DNA from: Gammaproteobacteria bacterium | GTDB lineage: Bacteria > Pseudomonadota > Gammaproteobacteria > GCA-001735895 | NCBI GenBank assembly: GCA_022340305.1 | Contig: JAJDOF010000038.1 | Location: forward strand, 1-58,779 | DNA length: 58,779 nucleotides | Direction of reading: 5' to 3' | Shown: piece after piece, positions 51,722 to 58,779 of the stretch | Layout of the letters: each line of letters opens with the position of its first letter | Numbering within the stretch: the first letter of the stretch is position 1 | Translations under genes and position numbers: made by a program | Notes under the pieces: model-generated | What the model was told of the DNA's origin: nothing | The model's input: only the letters and a program-made list of their open reading frames with translations | Database searches by the model: none

Positions 51722-52315
51722 ATGGTCATGGCACAGCGCCTCAAGAAACTTGAGGCTCGCACAGAAGTAATACTGGTTAACTCGACACCCGACGAAGATT
51801 TATCGTCAAGCCGGGTTCCATCGGTTGCGGCGAGTTACGCCGGACTGCAGGGCGAGTCGCATTCCGGGCTGGTACGCTCATCCTGCGTGCGCGTACGCCA
51901 CCAGTACCCGCAGGGAACGGAAATCCGCAATACCCGCCAGATCTCGATTGTCTCGACCGAGGAACTGGCTGAAATCGCTGACAGCATGGGAATTGCAGAG
52001 CTGAAACCCGAGTGGCTGGGCGCTAATTTACTGGTTTCCGGGATTCCGCATTTCTCACAGATTCCACCTTCGACGCGAATGATTTTTGACGGCGGCGCCT
52101 CGTTGGTGGTGGATCTCGAAAACAGCCCCTGCAAATATCCGGGCGAAATCATCGAGCGCCATCATCCGGGGTTCGGCAAGCTGTTTGCCAGGGCGGCTGT
52201 CGGGCGCCGGGGCGTAACCGCCTGGGTGGAACGCGAAGGCCACATCAACACTGGCGATGCCATCCAACTGTATATTCCTCCACAGCGAATCTACGAAATA
52301 CCCACCAAAGGCTAA
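51722..52315 (+). CDS. MOSC-domain protein
   Basis: The 197-residue product is a single MOSC (molybdenum cofactor sulfurase C-terminal) domain: NTRQISIVSTEELAEIA, ELKPEWLGANLLVSGIPHFSQIPPSTRMIFDGGASLVVD and the conserved Cys in ENSPCKYPGEIIE, ending in the HINTGDAIQLYIPP strand. MOSC proteins carry sulfur or bind molybdenum cofactor substrates and act on N-hydroxylated or related compounds. It lies 60 bases after tdm on the same strand, so it may be co-expressed. A link to amine oxide chemistry is possible but unproven. Confidence 0.85.
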   Translation: MVMAQRLKKLEARTEVILVNSTPDEDLSSSRVPSVAASYAGLQGESHSGLVRSSCVRVRHQYPQGTEIRNTRQISIVSTEELAEIADSMGIAELKPEWLGANLLVSGIPHFSQIPPSTRMIFDGGASLVVDLENSPCKYPGEIIERHHPGFGKLFARAAVGRRGVTAWVEREGHINTGDAIQLYIPPQRIYEIPTKG

Positions 52316-52338
52316 ACCAAACGCCTGGCTGCCGTTGC

Positions 52339-52483
52339 CGATACGTCGGACCGTGCGCAAGCGGGAATCCCGTTCCCCCCGTTATCAGTCATTCCCGCGC
52401 AAGCGGGAATCTCGAGATGGCCTTCGATAGCCCCACTGCCACCTGGCACAAGATCCCGATACGTCGGACCGCGCGCAAGCGGG
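52339..52483. repeat. Pair of direct repeats flanking a palindrome
   Basis: A 27-base word (CCGATACGTCGGACC..GCGCAAGCGGG) occurs at 52339-52365 and again at 52457-52483 with one difference. Between them lies a 20-base palindrome at 52391-52410 (ATTCCCGC, GCAA, GCGGGAAT). The arms of the palindrome share the GCGCAAGCGGG word with the direct repeats. This is the build of intergenic palindromic repeat families found in many proteobacteria. It fills most of the 270-base gap between the MOSC and mutarotase genes. Confidence 0.7.
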
Positions 52484-52588
52484 TCTGACATCTTTTTTTG
52501 GGTTATTCGCGCTACGCCGTACCGGGATGGACGTTTAGTTTACAGACAGGGTTATACTGCCGCAAAATTGATCGAGACATTTCCTCCA

Positions 52589-53494
52589 ATGACTTCTGCA
52601 GATATCACCGCGTTAAACGCAGATTTTGCTCGCGACAGCAGGTTAAAGTTCAGCGCAGGGAAAGCCGGCATGACGAAAGTGGATCTCACTTTCCACGAAG
52701 CGAAACTCGAGCTTTATTTACAGGGCGCGCACATAACCCGTTATCGGCCAATCACGGGAGTCGAAGTGCTGTGGATGAGCGACAGCGCAGTTTATCAACC
52801 CGCACAAGCGCTACGCGGTGGGATACCACTGTGTTGGCCGTGGTTTGGAGTGGATACAGAACATCCCGATCGCCCCCAGCACGGCTACGCACGAACCTCT
52901 GATTTCAGCGTCGTATCGACCCTCACCGATGACCAGGCGACCAGCATTATCCTGGCGCTGGACCCCACGCTGGCGCCTTATTCGGCCTGGCAAAACAGGG
53001 CGCGGCTTGAATTTGAAATCCGCCTGTCCGATACCCTGTGGATGGAGATGCGCAGTCACAACCTGTCAAGTTCACCGCTGATACTGAGCAACGCCCTGCA
53101 CAGCTATTTTACGATTTCGAGCCGCTCGCTGGTGGCTATTCCCGCCCTCACCCGGTTAACCTACCTCGACAAACTGCAGAACTATCTGCCCCACCAACAA
53201 GTCTCCGCAATAACGCTCGACAGCGAAGTCGACAGGGTTTATCAGGCGCCACCGGCAACCATCGATTTGCTCGATTCGGGCAATGGCATCCACACTTCAA
53301 TCCGCAGTTGGGGTAACAATAACCTGGTGATCTGGAATCCGGGCGAACAAAAGGCACAGGCGATGACGGATTTTGACGACGATGGCTTTGAGCGGATGAT
53401 TTGTATCGAGCCGGCCAATGCACTCCAACAGGGTATTACGCTGCAACCCGGTGCATGCCATCGACTCGGGCAGCTGATAAAAACAGACGCTTGA
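52589..53494 (+). CDS. D-hexose-6-phosphate mutarotase (aldose 1-epimerase family, YeaD-like)
   Basis: From the ATG at 52589 the product has 301 residues. A TTG 21 bases upstream in frame is the alternative start. The galactose mutarotase fold is seen in LYLQGAHITRYRP, VLWMSDSAVYQPAQALRGGIPLCWPWFG, HGYARTSDFSV and NALHSYFTISSRSLV, with the catalytic His (HGYAR) and Glu (VIWNPGEQK...ICIEPANA) regions of this family. It interconverts anomers of hexose 6-phosphates. It has no visible link to the amine genes and is probably an ordinary chromosomal neighbour. Confidence 0.88.
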   Translation: MTSADITALNADFARDSRLKFSAGKAGMTKVDLTFHEAKLELYLQGAHITRYRPITGVEVLWMSDSAVYQPAQALRGGIPLCWPWFGVDTEHPDRPQHGYARTSDFSVVSTLTDDQATSIILALDPTLAPYSAWQNRARLEFEIRLSDTLWMEMRSHNLSSSPLILSNALHSYFTISSRSLVAIPALTRLTYLDKLQNYLPHQQVSAITLDSEVDRVYQAPPATIDLLDSGNGIHTSIRSWGNNNLVIWNPGEQKAQAMTDFDDDGFERMICIEPANALQQGITLQPGACHRLGQLIKTDA

Positions 53495-53520
53495 CGAGGC
53501 CTCGACGGTTAACGCGATCC

Positions 53521-53964
53521 TCAGCGGACTACGAGGCAGTTAACTTCAGTGAGATCGAGCAGTTTACGTGACACGCTGCCCATCGACGACGCCTTGACCT
53601 TGGACAACCCGCGCGTGCCGACCACGATCATGTCGATTTTACGCCGCCGCGCGAATCCGGCAATGCTGGTGGCGGGGTCGCCACTGCCAATTGCCGTCTG
53701 CACAATCTTAACGCCTTCCTTTCTCACCAGTGTCCTGGCTTCCCTAAGAATCAGGTCGGCGGCCTGGCGCATCAGTTCATCGCGGGCATTATAGAAAGCC
53801 TCGAAATCAGGGTCTTCCCTGAGTATCTCCGGCAACTGCATATCCCGAATCACGTTCAATAGCAGCAGCTCCGACTCGTGCTGTAGCGCCAGCCTGGCGG
53901 CGAAACTGACCGCTCGACCAGAGGCGGGCGACGCATCGGTCGCAACCAGAATCTTGTTGATCAT
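53521..53964 (-). CDS. Universal stress protein (UspA family)
   Basis: The 147-residue product starts MINKILVATDASPASGRAVSFAA, has the ATP-site pattern in DMIVVGTRGLSKVKASSMGSVSRKLL (G-2x-G-9x-G-S/T type), and ends VNCLVVR. That places it in the ATP-binding UspA group. It is convergent with the mutarotase gene and faces the Lrp regulator on the same strand. The role is a general stress adaptor. Confidence 0.92.
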   Translation of the reverse strand: MINKILVATDASPASGRAVSFAARLALQHESELLLLNVIRDMQLPEILREDPDFEAFYNARDELMRQAADLILREARTLVRKEGVKIVQTAIGSGDPATSIAGFARRRKIDMIVVGTRGLSKVKASSMGSVSRKLLDLTEVNCLVVR

Positions 53965-54049
53965 CTAGCAAAGTTACCAGCAATCCGGGAAAGTGCGTAT
54001 TAAGCCTCCAACCCCTGCTATCTGCAAGCCAAAAAGGTCACGTTTTCGT

Positions 54050-54520
54050 TTAAAGCTGGGTGGCCAGCGGCAGTTCGGTCGTGTATTTGATCTGCGTCAC
54101 GGCGACATTCGAATTGATATCTCGCACCGTCGGTATCTGCAGCAGGTGACGCCGCAGGAAACGGTCGTAATGCTTGATATCGCGCGTGATGATCTTGAGA
54201 AAGTAATCGGCCGAGCCGGTCACGGTATAGCATTCGACCACTTCGGCGAAGCTGCGAACCTGTGCCTCGAAACTTTGCAACGAGGCCTCGTCGTTTTTCG
54301 ACAAGCGAATGCGTGCAAATACCACCAGCCCCATGCCCAGTTTTTCGATGTTCAGCAGCGCTACTTTCTTATCGATCCAGCCCTCCTTTTCCAGCCGATT
54401 GATGCGGCGCCAGCAGGGCGAGGCCGACAGGTTGACCTGCTCGGCAATCTCGGCTGCGGTCAGCGATGCATCGCACTGCAGTAAAGCGAGTATTTTGATA
54501 TCTATTGGCGTTAATTTCAT
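54050..54520 (-). CDS. Lrp/AsnC-family transcriptional regulator
   Basis: The 156-residue product has an N-terminal helix-turn-helix (LTPIDIKILALLQCDASLTAAEIAEQVNLSASPCWRRINRLEKEGWI) and a RAM ligand domain (about residues 65-150: LGMGLVVFARIRLSKNDEASLQSFEAQVRSFAEVVECYTVTGSADYFLKIITRDI). The family senses amino acids. It is divergent from the indolepyruvate ferredoxin oxidoreductase gene and probably regulates it in response to aromatic or branched amino acids. The AT-rich 140-base gap between them is the expected shared control region. Confidence 0.92.
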   Translation of the reverse strand: MKLTPIDIKILALLQCDASLTAAEIAEQVNLSASPCWRRINRLEKEGWIDKKVALLNIEKLGMGLVVFARIRLSKNDEASLQSFEAQVRSFAEVVECYTVTGSADYFLKIITRDIKHYDRFLRRHLLQIPTVRDINSNVAVTQIKYTTELPLATQL

Positions 54521-54661
54521 AATTTTTAATATTATTTTCTAAAATATTAATATTTTATAGTATTTAATGCCGTTAAATTCACCATCAACGATAAATAAGC
54601 AATAACTTTCCGCAATCACAGGCTTACACTATTGACCTGTTACCCCTGATCAGGTGATGCC

Positions 54662-57600
54662 ATGAAAGTTTCGCTGGACGATAAATATTCGCTGGATAAG
54701 GGTCGGGCCTTCATGACCGGTATCGAAGCGCTGGTCAGATTGCCCATTCTGCAACACCAGCGCGACCTCGAGCGCGGCCTCAACACGGCCTGTTTTATTT
54801 CCGGCTATCGGGGTTCACCGATCGGCGGTCTCGATCAGGCATTGTGGAAAGCAAAGCACTTTACCGAAAAGCACAATATTCACTTTCAACCCGGAGTTAA
54901 CGAAGACCTGGCGATGACTTCGGTCTGGGGCAGCCAGCAGGTCGGCCTGTTTCCCGGAGCCAGATATGACGGCGTGTTCGGCATGTGGTACGGCAAGGGT
55001 CCGGGCCTGGACCGCAGCATGGACGTGCTCAAACATGCCAACGCCTTCGGCACCTCGCCTTACGGTGGCGTACTCGCGGTGGTCGGCGACGATCACGCCT
55101 GCAAATCCTCGACACTGCCCCATCAAAGCGACCATATGTTTATCGGCGCGACCGTGCCGGTGTTGAATCCCGCGGATGTGCAGGAAGTGCTGGACCTCGG
55201 CGTGCTCGGCTGGGAGCTGTCGCGCTACTGCGGCTGCTGGGTCGGGTTGAAGGCGATTACCGAAAACATGGATGCGGCAATCTCGGCGGAAATCGATCCG
55301 GGCCGCGTCAGCGTTGTCATCCCCGACGACTACGAACTGCCCGCGGACGGCGTACACACGCGTTGGCCGGACACCCCCATGGCACAGGAAGAGCGCCTGC
55401 AGCGCCACAAGATCTATGCAGCACGAGCCTTCGCGCGTGCCAATAATCTGAACCGCATCACCATCGATAGCCCCAACCCCAGGCTCGGCATTATCACTAG
55501 CGGCAAATCCTATCTCGATACCCTGCAGGCGCTTGAAGACCTCGGCATCGACGACGAACTGGCCGCCACGATCGGCATCCGCCTGTTCAAGGTCGGCATG
55601 AGTTGGCCACTGGAGCCGGTGATGACGCACAAGTTTGCCGAAGGCCTGGATGAAATTCTGGTCGTCGAGGAAAAGCGCAGCGTGATCGAGGATCAACTCA
55701 CCGGCCAGCTCTATAACTGGCCGGTCGACAAACGTCCGCGCGTGGTCGGCGAATACGATGAGCACCGCAAGCTGCTGGTGACCAATCTGGGCGAATTGAC
55801 ACCCGCCATGATTGCGCGCGTCATCGCCGCTCGAATCTCGCGCTATTACGACAGCGCCGCGATTCACCAGCGTCTCGAATTCCTTGAAGCCAAGGAAACA
55901 GCGCTGGCCCAACAACGCGACCGCGCCGAACGCAAACCCTGGTTCTGTTCCGGCTGCCCGCACAACACCTCGACCGTGGTGCCTGAAGGCAGCATCGCCT
56001 TTGGCGGAATCGGCTGTCACTACATGGCGACCTGGATGGACCGCGGCACCGAGACCTTCACCCAGATGGGCGGCGAAGGCGCGACCTGGCTGGGGCAGGC
56101 GCCGTTCACCGAGCGCAAACACGTGTTCCAGAATCTCGGCGACGGCACTTACTTTCACTCCGGTCTACTGGCGATACGCGCTGCGGTTGCCTCCGGCGTC
56201 AATATCACCTACAAGATTCTCTACAACGACGCCGTCGCGATGACCGGTGGACAGCCGCTTGACGGCGAGCTCTCGGTGGCACAAATGGTCGCCCAGTTAC
56301 GCGCCGAGGGCGTCAACAGGATCGCCCTGGTATCGGATCAACCGCAGATTTATCGGGCGCAGGGCCTTGCAAAAACTGATGGTGTCAGCATCGCCCATCG
56401 CAATCAGCTTGGCAGTATCCAGCTCGAGTTGCGCGATACCGAGGGCTGCACTGCAATTATTTATGCACAAACCTGTGCCGCGGAAAAACGCCGCCGGCGC
56501 AAGCAGGGCACCCTTGCCGATCCCCCGCGGCGTATCTTCATCAACGATGCCGTGTGCGAAGGCTGCGGTGATTGCGGAATACAGTCGAACTGCCTGTCGA
56601 TCGTTCCCCGGGAGACGCCACTGGGGCGCAAGCGCGCCATCGACCAGAGCGCCTGCAACAAGGATTACTCCTGTGTGCGTGGATTCTGTCCCAGTTTCGT
56701 TTCGGTTCACGGCGGGCAATTGCGCAAACACCAGGGGCGCGCGCAGACAGGCGCCTGGTCAGCCCCCCCCGAGCCACGGCGCTTCCCGGTCGATGGTCCC
56801 TTTAATATCCTGATCACCGGCATCGGCGGCACCGGAATCCTCACGGTCGGCTCGATACTCGGCATGGCGGCCCACATCGAGCACAAAGGTGTATCGGTAC
56901 TCAATCAGACCGGGCTGGCACAGAAATTTGGTGCCGTATCCGCCCACGTCCGGATCGCCGAGACGCAGGCAGCCATTCACGCCATGCGCATTCCCGCTGG
57001 CGAGGCCCATTTGTTACTCGGCGCCGACCTGGTAGTCTCAGCCGGCGACGACGCGCTGTCCAAGCTGAATCGCGAGCATTCCCATGCCGTGGTCAACGAT
57101 TATCTGTCGCCGACCGCCGAATTCACCCATAACCCGGATGCTGAATTCCCACTGATCGAAATGGAGCAAGCCATCGGCGATGAAGTCCAGGATGGTCGCA
57201 GCCGCTTTGTGGATGCCACCACGATTGCGACTCGACTCCTGGGTGATGCGATTTTTGCCAACTTCTTTCTGCTCGGTGTCGCCTACCAGCAAGGGCTGAT
57301 ACCCATCGCTGCGGCGGCCATCACTGAAGCCATCGAGCTGAATGGCGTCGCCGTCGACAAAAACTGCCAGGCCTTCCAGTGGGGCAGGCATTATGCGCTG
57401 GATGCAGCGGCCGTGGGCCGCGAGGCCGGTCTCGATCAACTGCAGTCTGGCAACTCGGGAGACGAAACCCTCGATGTTCTAATCACACGCTGCAGCGATT
57501 CGCTGACCGACTACCAGAACCAGGCCTACGCCGGGCGTTACCTGCGCCTGATCGAACGCGTTCGCCGGCGCGAAGGTGAACTGCAACCGCAGCCAGGCGA

Positions 57601-58141
57601 TGCAGAGATGCCCTTGACCCGGGCGGTTGCACAGGCCTATCACAAGCTACTCGCCTACAAGGATGAATACGAAGTAGCGCGACTCTTCAGTAACGGCGAT
57701 TTCGAGAATTCCCTGGATGCCCAGTTCGAGGGTGATTATCGCCTGAGTTTTCACCTCGCGCCGCCGCTACTGGCAAAGCTCGATCCGGTTTCCGGCCAGC
57801 CGCAGAAGCGTGAATTTGGTGGCTGGATGCTGAGCCTGTTTCGCTTTCTGGCGCGCTGCAAAGGATTGCGCGGCAGCAAGCTCGATATTTTCGGCTATAG
57901 CGAAGAGCGTAAACTCGAGCGCGCGCTGATCTCTCGATACGAGCAGGACATCGACAACATCCTCGCGCAGGCAACGCCACATAACCTGGCAATCGCGGTC
58001 GAGCTGGCAGGCCTGCCGCTGAAAATACGCGGTTTCGGGCACGTGAAACGGGCCAATATCGAGCAGGCGCAACACCGCGGCGAAATGCTGGCGCGCCAGT
58101 TGAGTGGTCGTGACCTGGCGGTCGAGCTGTTCAGCCCTTGA
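54662..58141 (+). CDS. Indolepyruvate ferredoxin oxidoreductase, IorA-IorB fused single chain
   Basis: This 1159-residue enzyme oxidatively decarboxylates aryl or branched 2-oxo acids to acyl-CoA with ferredoxin. The N-terminal 600 residues are the TPP enzyme parts (GYRGSPIGGLDQALWKAK, GVNEDLAMTSVWGSQQ, CSGCPHNTS with metal/TPP-site GGIGCHYMATWMDRG). Residues about 615-685 have 2x4Fe-4S-type cysteines (CEGCGDCGIQSNC, CNKDYSCVRGFCP). The C-terminal half is the gamma-type domain (ITGIGGTGILTVGSILGMAAH) and an extra domain typical of the long proteobacterial form. A divergent Lrp gene lies upstream. The assigned substrate class is an inference from the family. Confidence 0.9.
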   Translation: MKVSLDDKYSLDKGRAFMTGIEALVRLPILQHQRDLERGLNTACFISGYRGSPIGGLDQALWKAKHFTEKHNIHFQPGVNEDLAMTSVWGSQQVGLFPGARYDGVFGMWYGKGPGLDRSMDVLKHANAFGTSPYGGVLAVVGDDHACKSSTLPHQSDHMFIGATVPVLNPADVQEVLDLGVLGWELSRYCGCWVGLKAITENMDAAISAEIDPGRVSVVIPDDYELPADGVHTRWPDTPMAQEERLQRHKIYAARAFARANNLNRITIDSPNPRLGIITSGKSYLDTLQALEDLGIDDELAATIGIRLFKVGMSWPLEPVMTHKFAEGLDEILVVEEKRSVIEDQLTGQLYNWPVDKRPRVVGEYDEHRKLLVTNLGELTPAMIARVIAARISRYYDSAAIHQRLEFLEAKETALAQQRDRAERKPWFCSGCPHNTSTVVPEGSIAFGGIGCHYMATWMDRGTETFTQMGGEGATWLGQAPFTERKHVFQNLGDGTYFHSGLLAIRAAVASGVNITYKILYNDAVAMTGGQPLDGELSVAQMVAQLRAEGVNRIALVSDQPQIYRAQGLAKTDGVSIAHRNQLGSIQLELRDTEGCTAIIYAQTCAAEKRRRRKQGTLADPPRRIFINDAVCEGCGDCGIQSNCLSIVPRETPLGRKRAIDQSACNKDYSCVRGFCPSFVSVHGGQLRKHQGRAQTGAWSAPPEPRRFPVDGPFNILITGIGGTGILTVGSILGMAAHIEHKGVSVLNQTGLAQKFGAVSAHVRIAETQAAIHAMRIPAGEAHLLLGADLVVSAGDDALSKLNREHSHAVVNDYLSPTAEFTHNPDAEFPLIEMEQAIGDEVQDGRSRFVDATTIATRLLGDAIFANFFLLGVAYQQGLIPIAAAAITEAIELNGVAVDKNCQAFQWGRHYALDAAAVGREAGLDQLQSGNSGDETLDVLITRCSDSLTDYQNQAYAGRYLRLIERVRRREGELQPQPGDAEMPLTRAVAQAYHKLLAYKDEYEVARLFSNGDFENSLDAQFEGDYRLSFHLAPPLLAKLDPVSGQPQKREFGGWMLSLFRFLARCKGLRGSKLDIFGYSEERKLERALISRYEQDIDNILAQATPHNLAIAVELAGLPLKIRGFGHVKRANIEQAQHRGEMLARQLSGRDLAVELFSP

Positions 58142-58202
58142 CCTGCCCGGCCCACAGGTTCTAAGTTAGCACCTGTTCAAAGCCCCGGGAGTTTCAGTAA
58201 CG

Positions 58203-58779
58203 ATGGCCGACCGGTATCGTATTCCGATCACCGCGATTACGGTGTTTGGCACCAGCGCCCTGCTCGCGCTCAGTGTCGGTATCGTGCTCTATCTCGGTTT
58301 CAACCAGGCCGCGGAGACGACCCGCAAGCTGTGGGCCGATCAGGCAAAAACCCTGATCGACGCGATGGAAGTAAATCTCGAAAACCGTCTGCAGCCGGTT
58401 CATGACCAGGCTCTGTGGGTTGCCCGGGATATCACCGACCTGCCTGCTCCGGCAGCACTGGACGAGTATTTTTTCGGGGTGCTGGCCGCAACCCCCCAGG
58501 TCGCCGGAATCGCGGTGATCTCGACCGACGGTCAAAGCCGACGTTGGCATCGCGATAGTCGTTCGGTAATCGCGGAGGACTGGTCCACAAGACCCAGGAT
58601 TCAAGAGTACCTCGAGCAGGTCAAAGCAGACGACGGGGCACGCTGGCGCGAACCGATTTTCACCGACACCTTAAATTCGTCAACCTTGTTGCACGACGTT
58701 CCATTGCACGATGCGAGCGGCAAATTTATTGGAATTTTCGCGCAAATAGTAACCATCAAAGAACTCTCCACCTTCCTGA
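58203..58779 (+). CDS. Membrane sensor protein with extracytoplasmic domain, 3' end outside window
   Basis: The ATG at 58203 opens a frame of 192 codons with no stop before the window edge. The visible part has a helix at residues 8-32 (ITAITVFGTSALLALSVGIVLYLGF), then a periplasmic region with helical start and PAS/Cache-like strands (VAGIAVISTDGQSRRWHRDSRS, then WREPIFTD and HDASGKFIGIFAQIVTIKELSTFL). Such N-terminal parts belong to histidine kinases, diguanylate cyclases and adenylate cyclases. The output domain is not visible, so the class remains open. It lies 61 bases after the oxidoreductase gene. Confidence 0.65.
   Translation, partial: MADRYRIPITAITVFGTSALLALSVGIVLYLGFNQAAETTRKLWADQAKTLIDAMEVNLENRLQPVHDQALWVARDITDLPAPAALDEYFFGVLAATPQVAGIAVISTDGQSRRWHRDSRSVIAEDWSTRPRIQEYLEQVKADDGARWREPIFTDTLNSSTLLHDVPLHDASGKFIGIFAQIVTIKELSTFL

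Noticed and set aside
1..58779. CRISPR arrays, rRNA, tRNA genes and intact insertion sequences
   Set aside because: Reading both strands by eye, I saw no regularly spaced repeats, no tRNA-like cloverleaf near an expected TTCGA arm, and no full transposase. Absence is not proven without a search tool.

Overview
The window looks like chromosomal DNA of a gammaproteobacterium, probably marine or from a methylated-amine-rich habitat. This rests on gene content only: trimethylamine monooxygenase, a DUF1989-GcvT TMAO demethylase, the glutamate-linked monomethylamine route, a fused indolepyruvate ferredoxin oxidoreductase, a CopAB-type copper cluster and E. coli-like NtrC sites. Genus and species cannot be read from it. 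I saw no rRNA, tRNA, CRISPR array or intact insertion sequence.

Layout. (1) 1-5.7 kb is an accessory stretch: a cut-off DUF1554-like surface protein, a secreted orphan, a bactofilin, a decayed DUF4124 gene with a transposase scrap, and a Cache-like periplasmic protein behind a palindrome. (2) 6-16.1 kb is a copper and redox island: a cytochrome c-DsbC fusion, a frameshifted TVP38 protein, a Met-rich protein, a SHOCT protein, a copper P-type ATPase with a MerR-type promoter, a small cytochrome c, and a Cys-rich protein/CopA oxidase/CopB/cupredoxin run. (3) 16.2-26.5 kb is amine locus A, all on the minus strand: class-II amidotransferase, fused GXGXG-FMN synthase, a GltD-like flavoprotein fused to a decayed synthase domain, canonical gamma-glutamylmethylamide synthetase (GMAS), an EamA exporter and formate-THF ligase, preceded by an XRE-cupin regulator. 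(4) 26.6-36.5 kb holds a PAS histidine kinase and FixJ-type regulator, trimethylamine monooxygenase (tmm), a cupin, and a five-gene branched-chain-type ABC importer. (5) 36.8-48 kb holds two Amt transporters, each followed by a very small membrane protein and each with an NtrC-like site upstream, folD, and amine locus B (divergent glutamine-synthetase-like ligase, split mgsA-mgsB-mgsC, a 129-residue orphan). (6) 48-58.8 kb holds a GntR regulator, TMAO demethylase (tdm), a MOSC protein, a sugar mutarotase, a universal stress protein, an Lrp regulator, a fused IorAB and a truncated membrane sensor.

How the genes fit together. Tmm would oxidise trimethylamine to TMAO, and Tdm would split TMAO into dimethylamine and formaldehyde. 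Monomethylamine would be captured as gamma-glutamylmethylamide by GMAS and passed to N-methylglutamate by the synthase, while FolD and formate-THF ligase carry the released one-carbon units on tetrahydrofolate. The dimethylamine monooxygenase and N-methylglutamate dehydrogenase that would close the route are not in the window.

The least explained parts are the second, divergent ligase/synthase set, the GltD protein with a decayed synthase tail, the two Amt-microprotein pairs, and the unknown 129-residue protein in the mgs operon.
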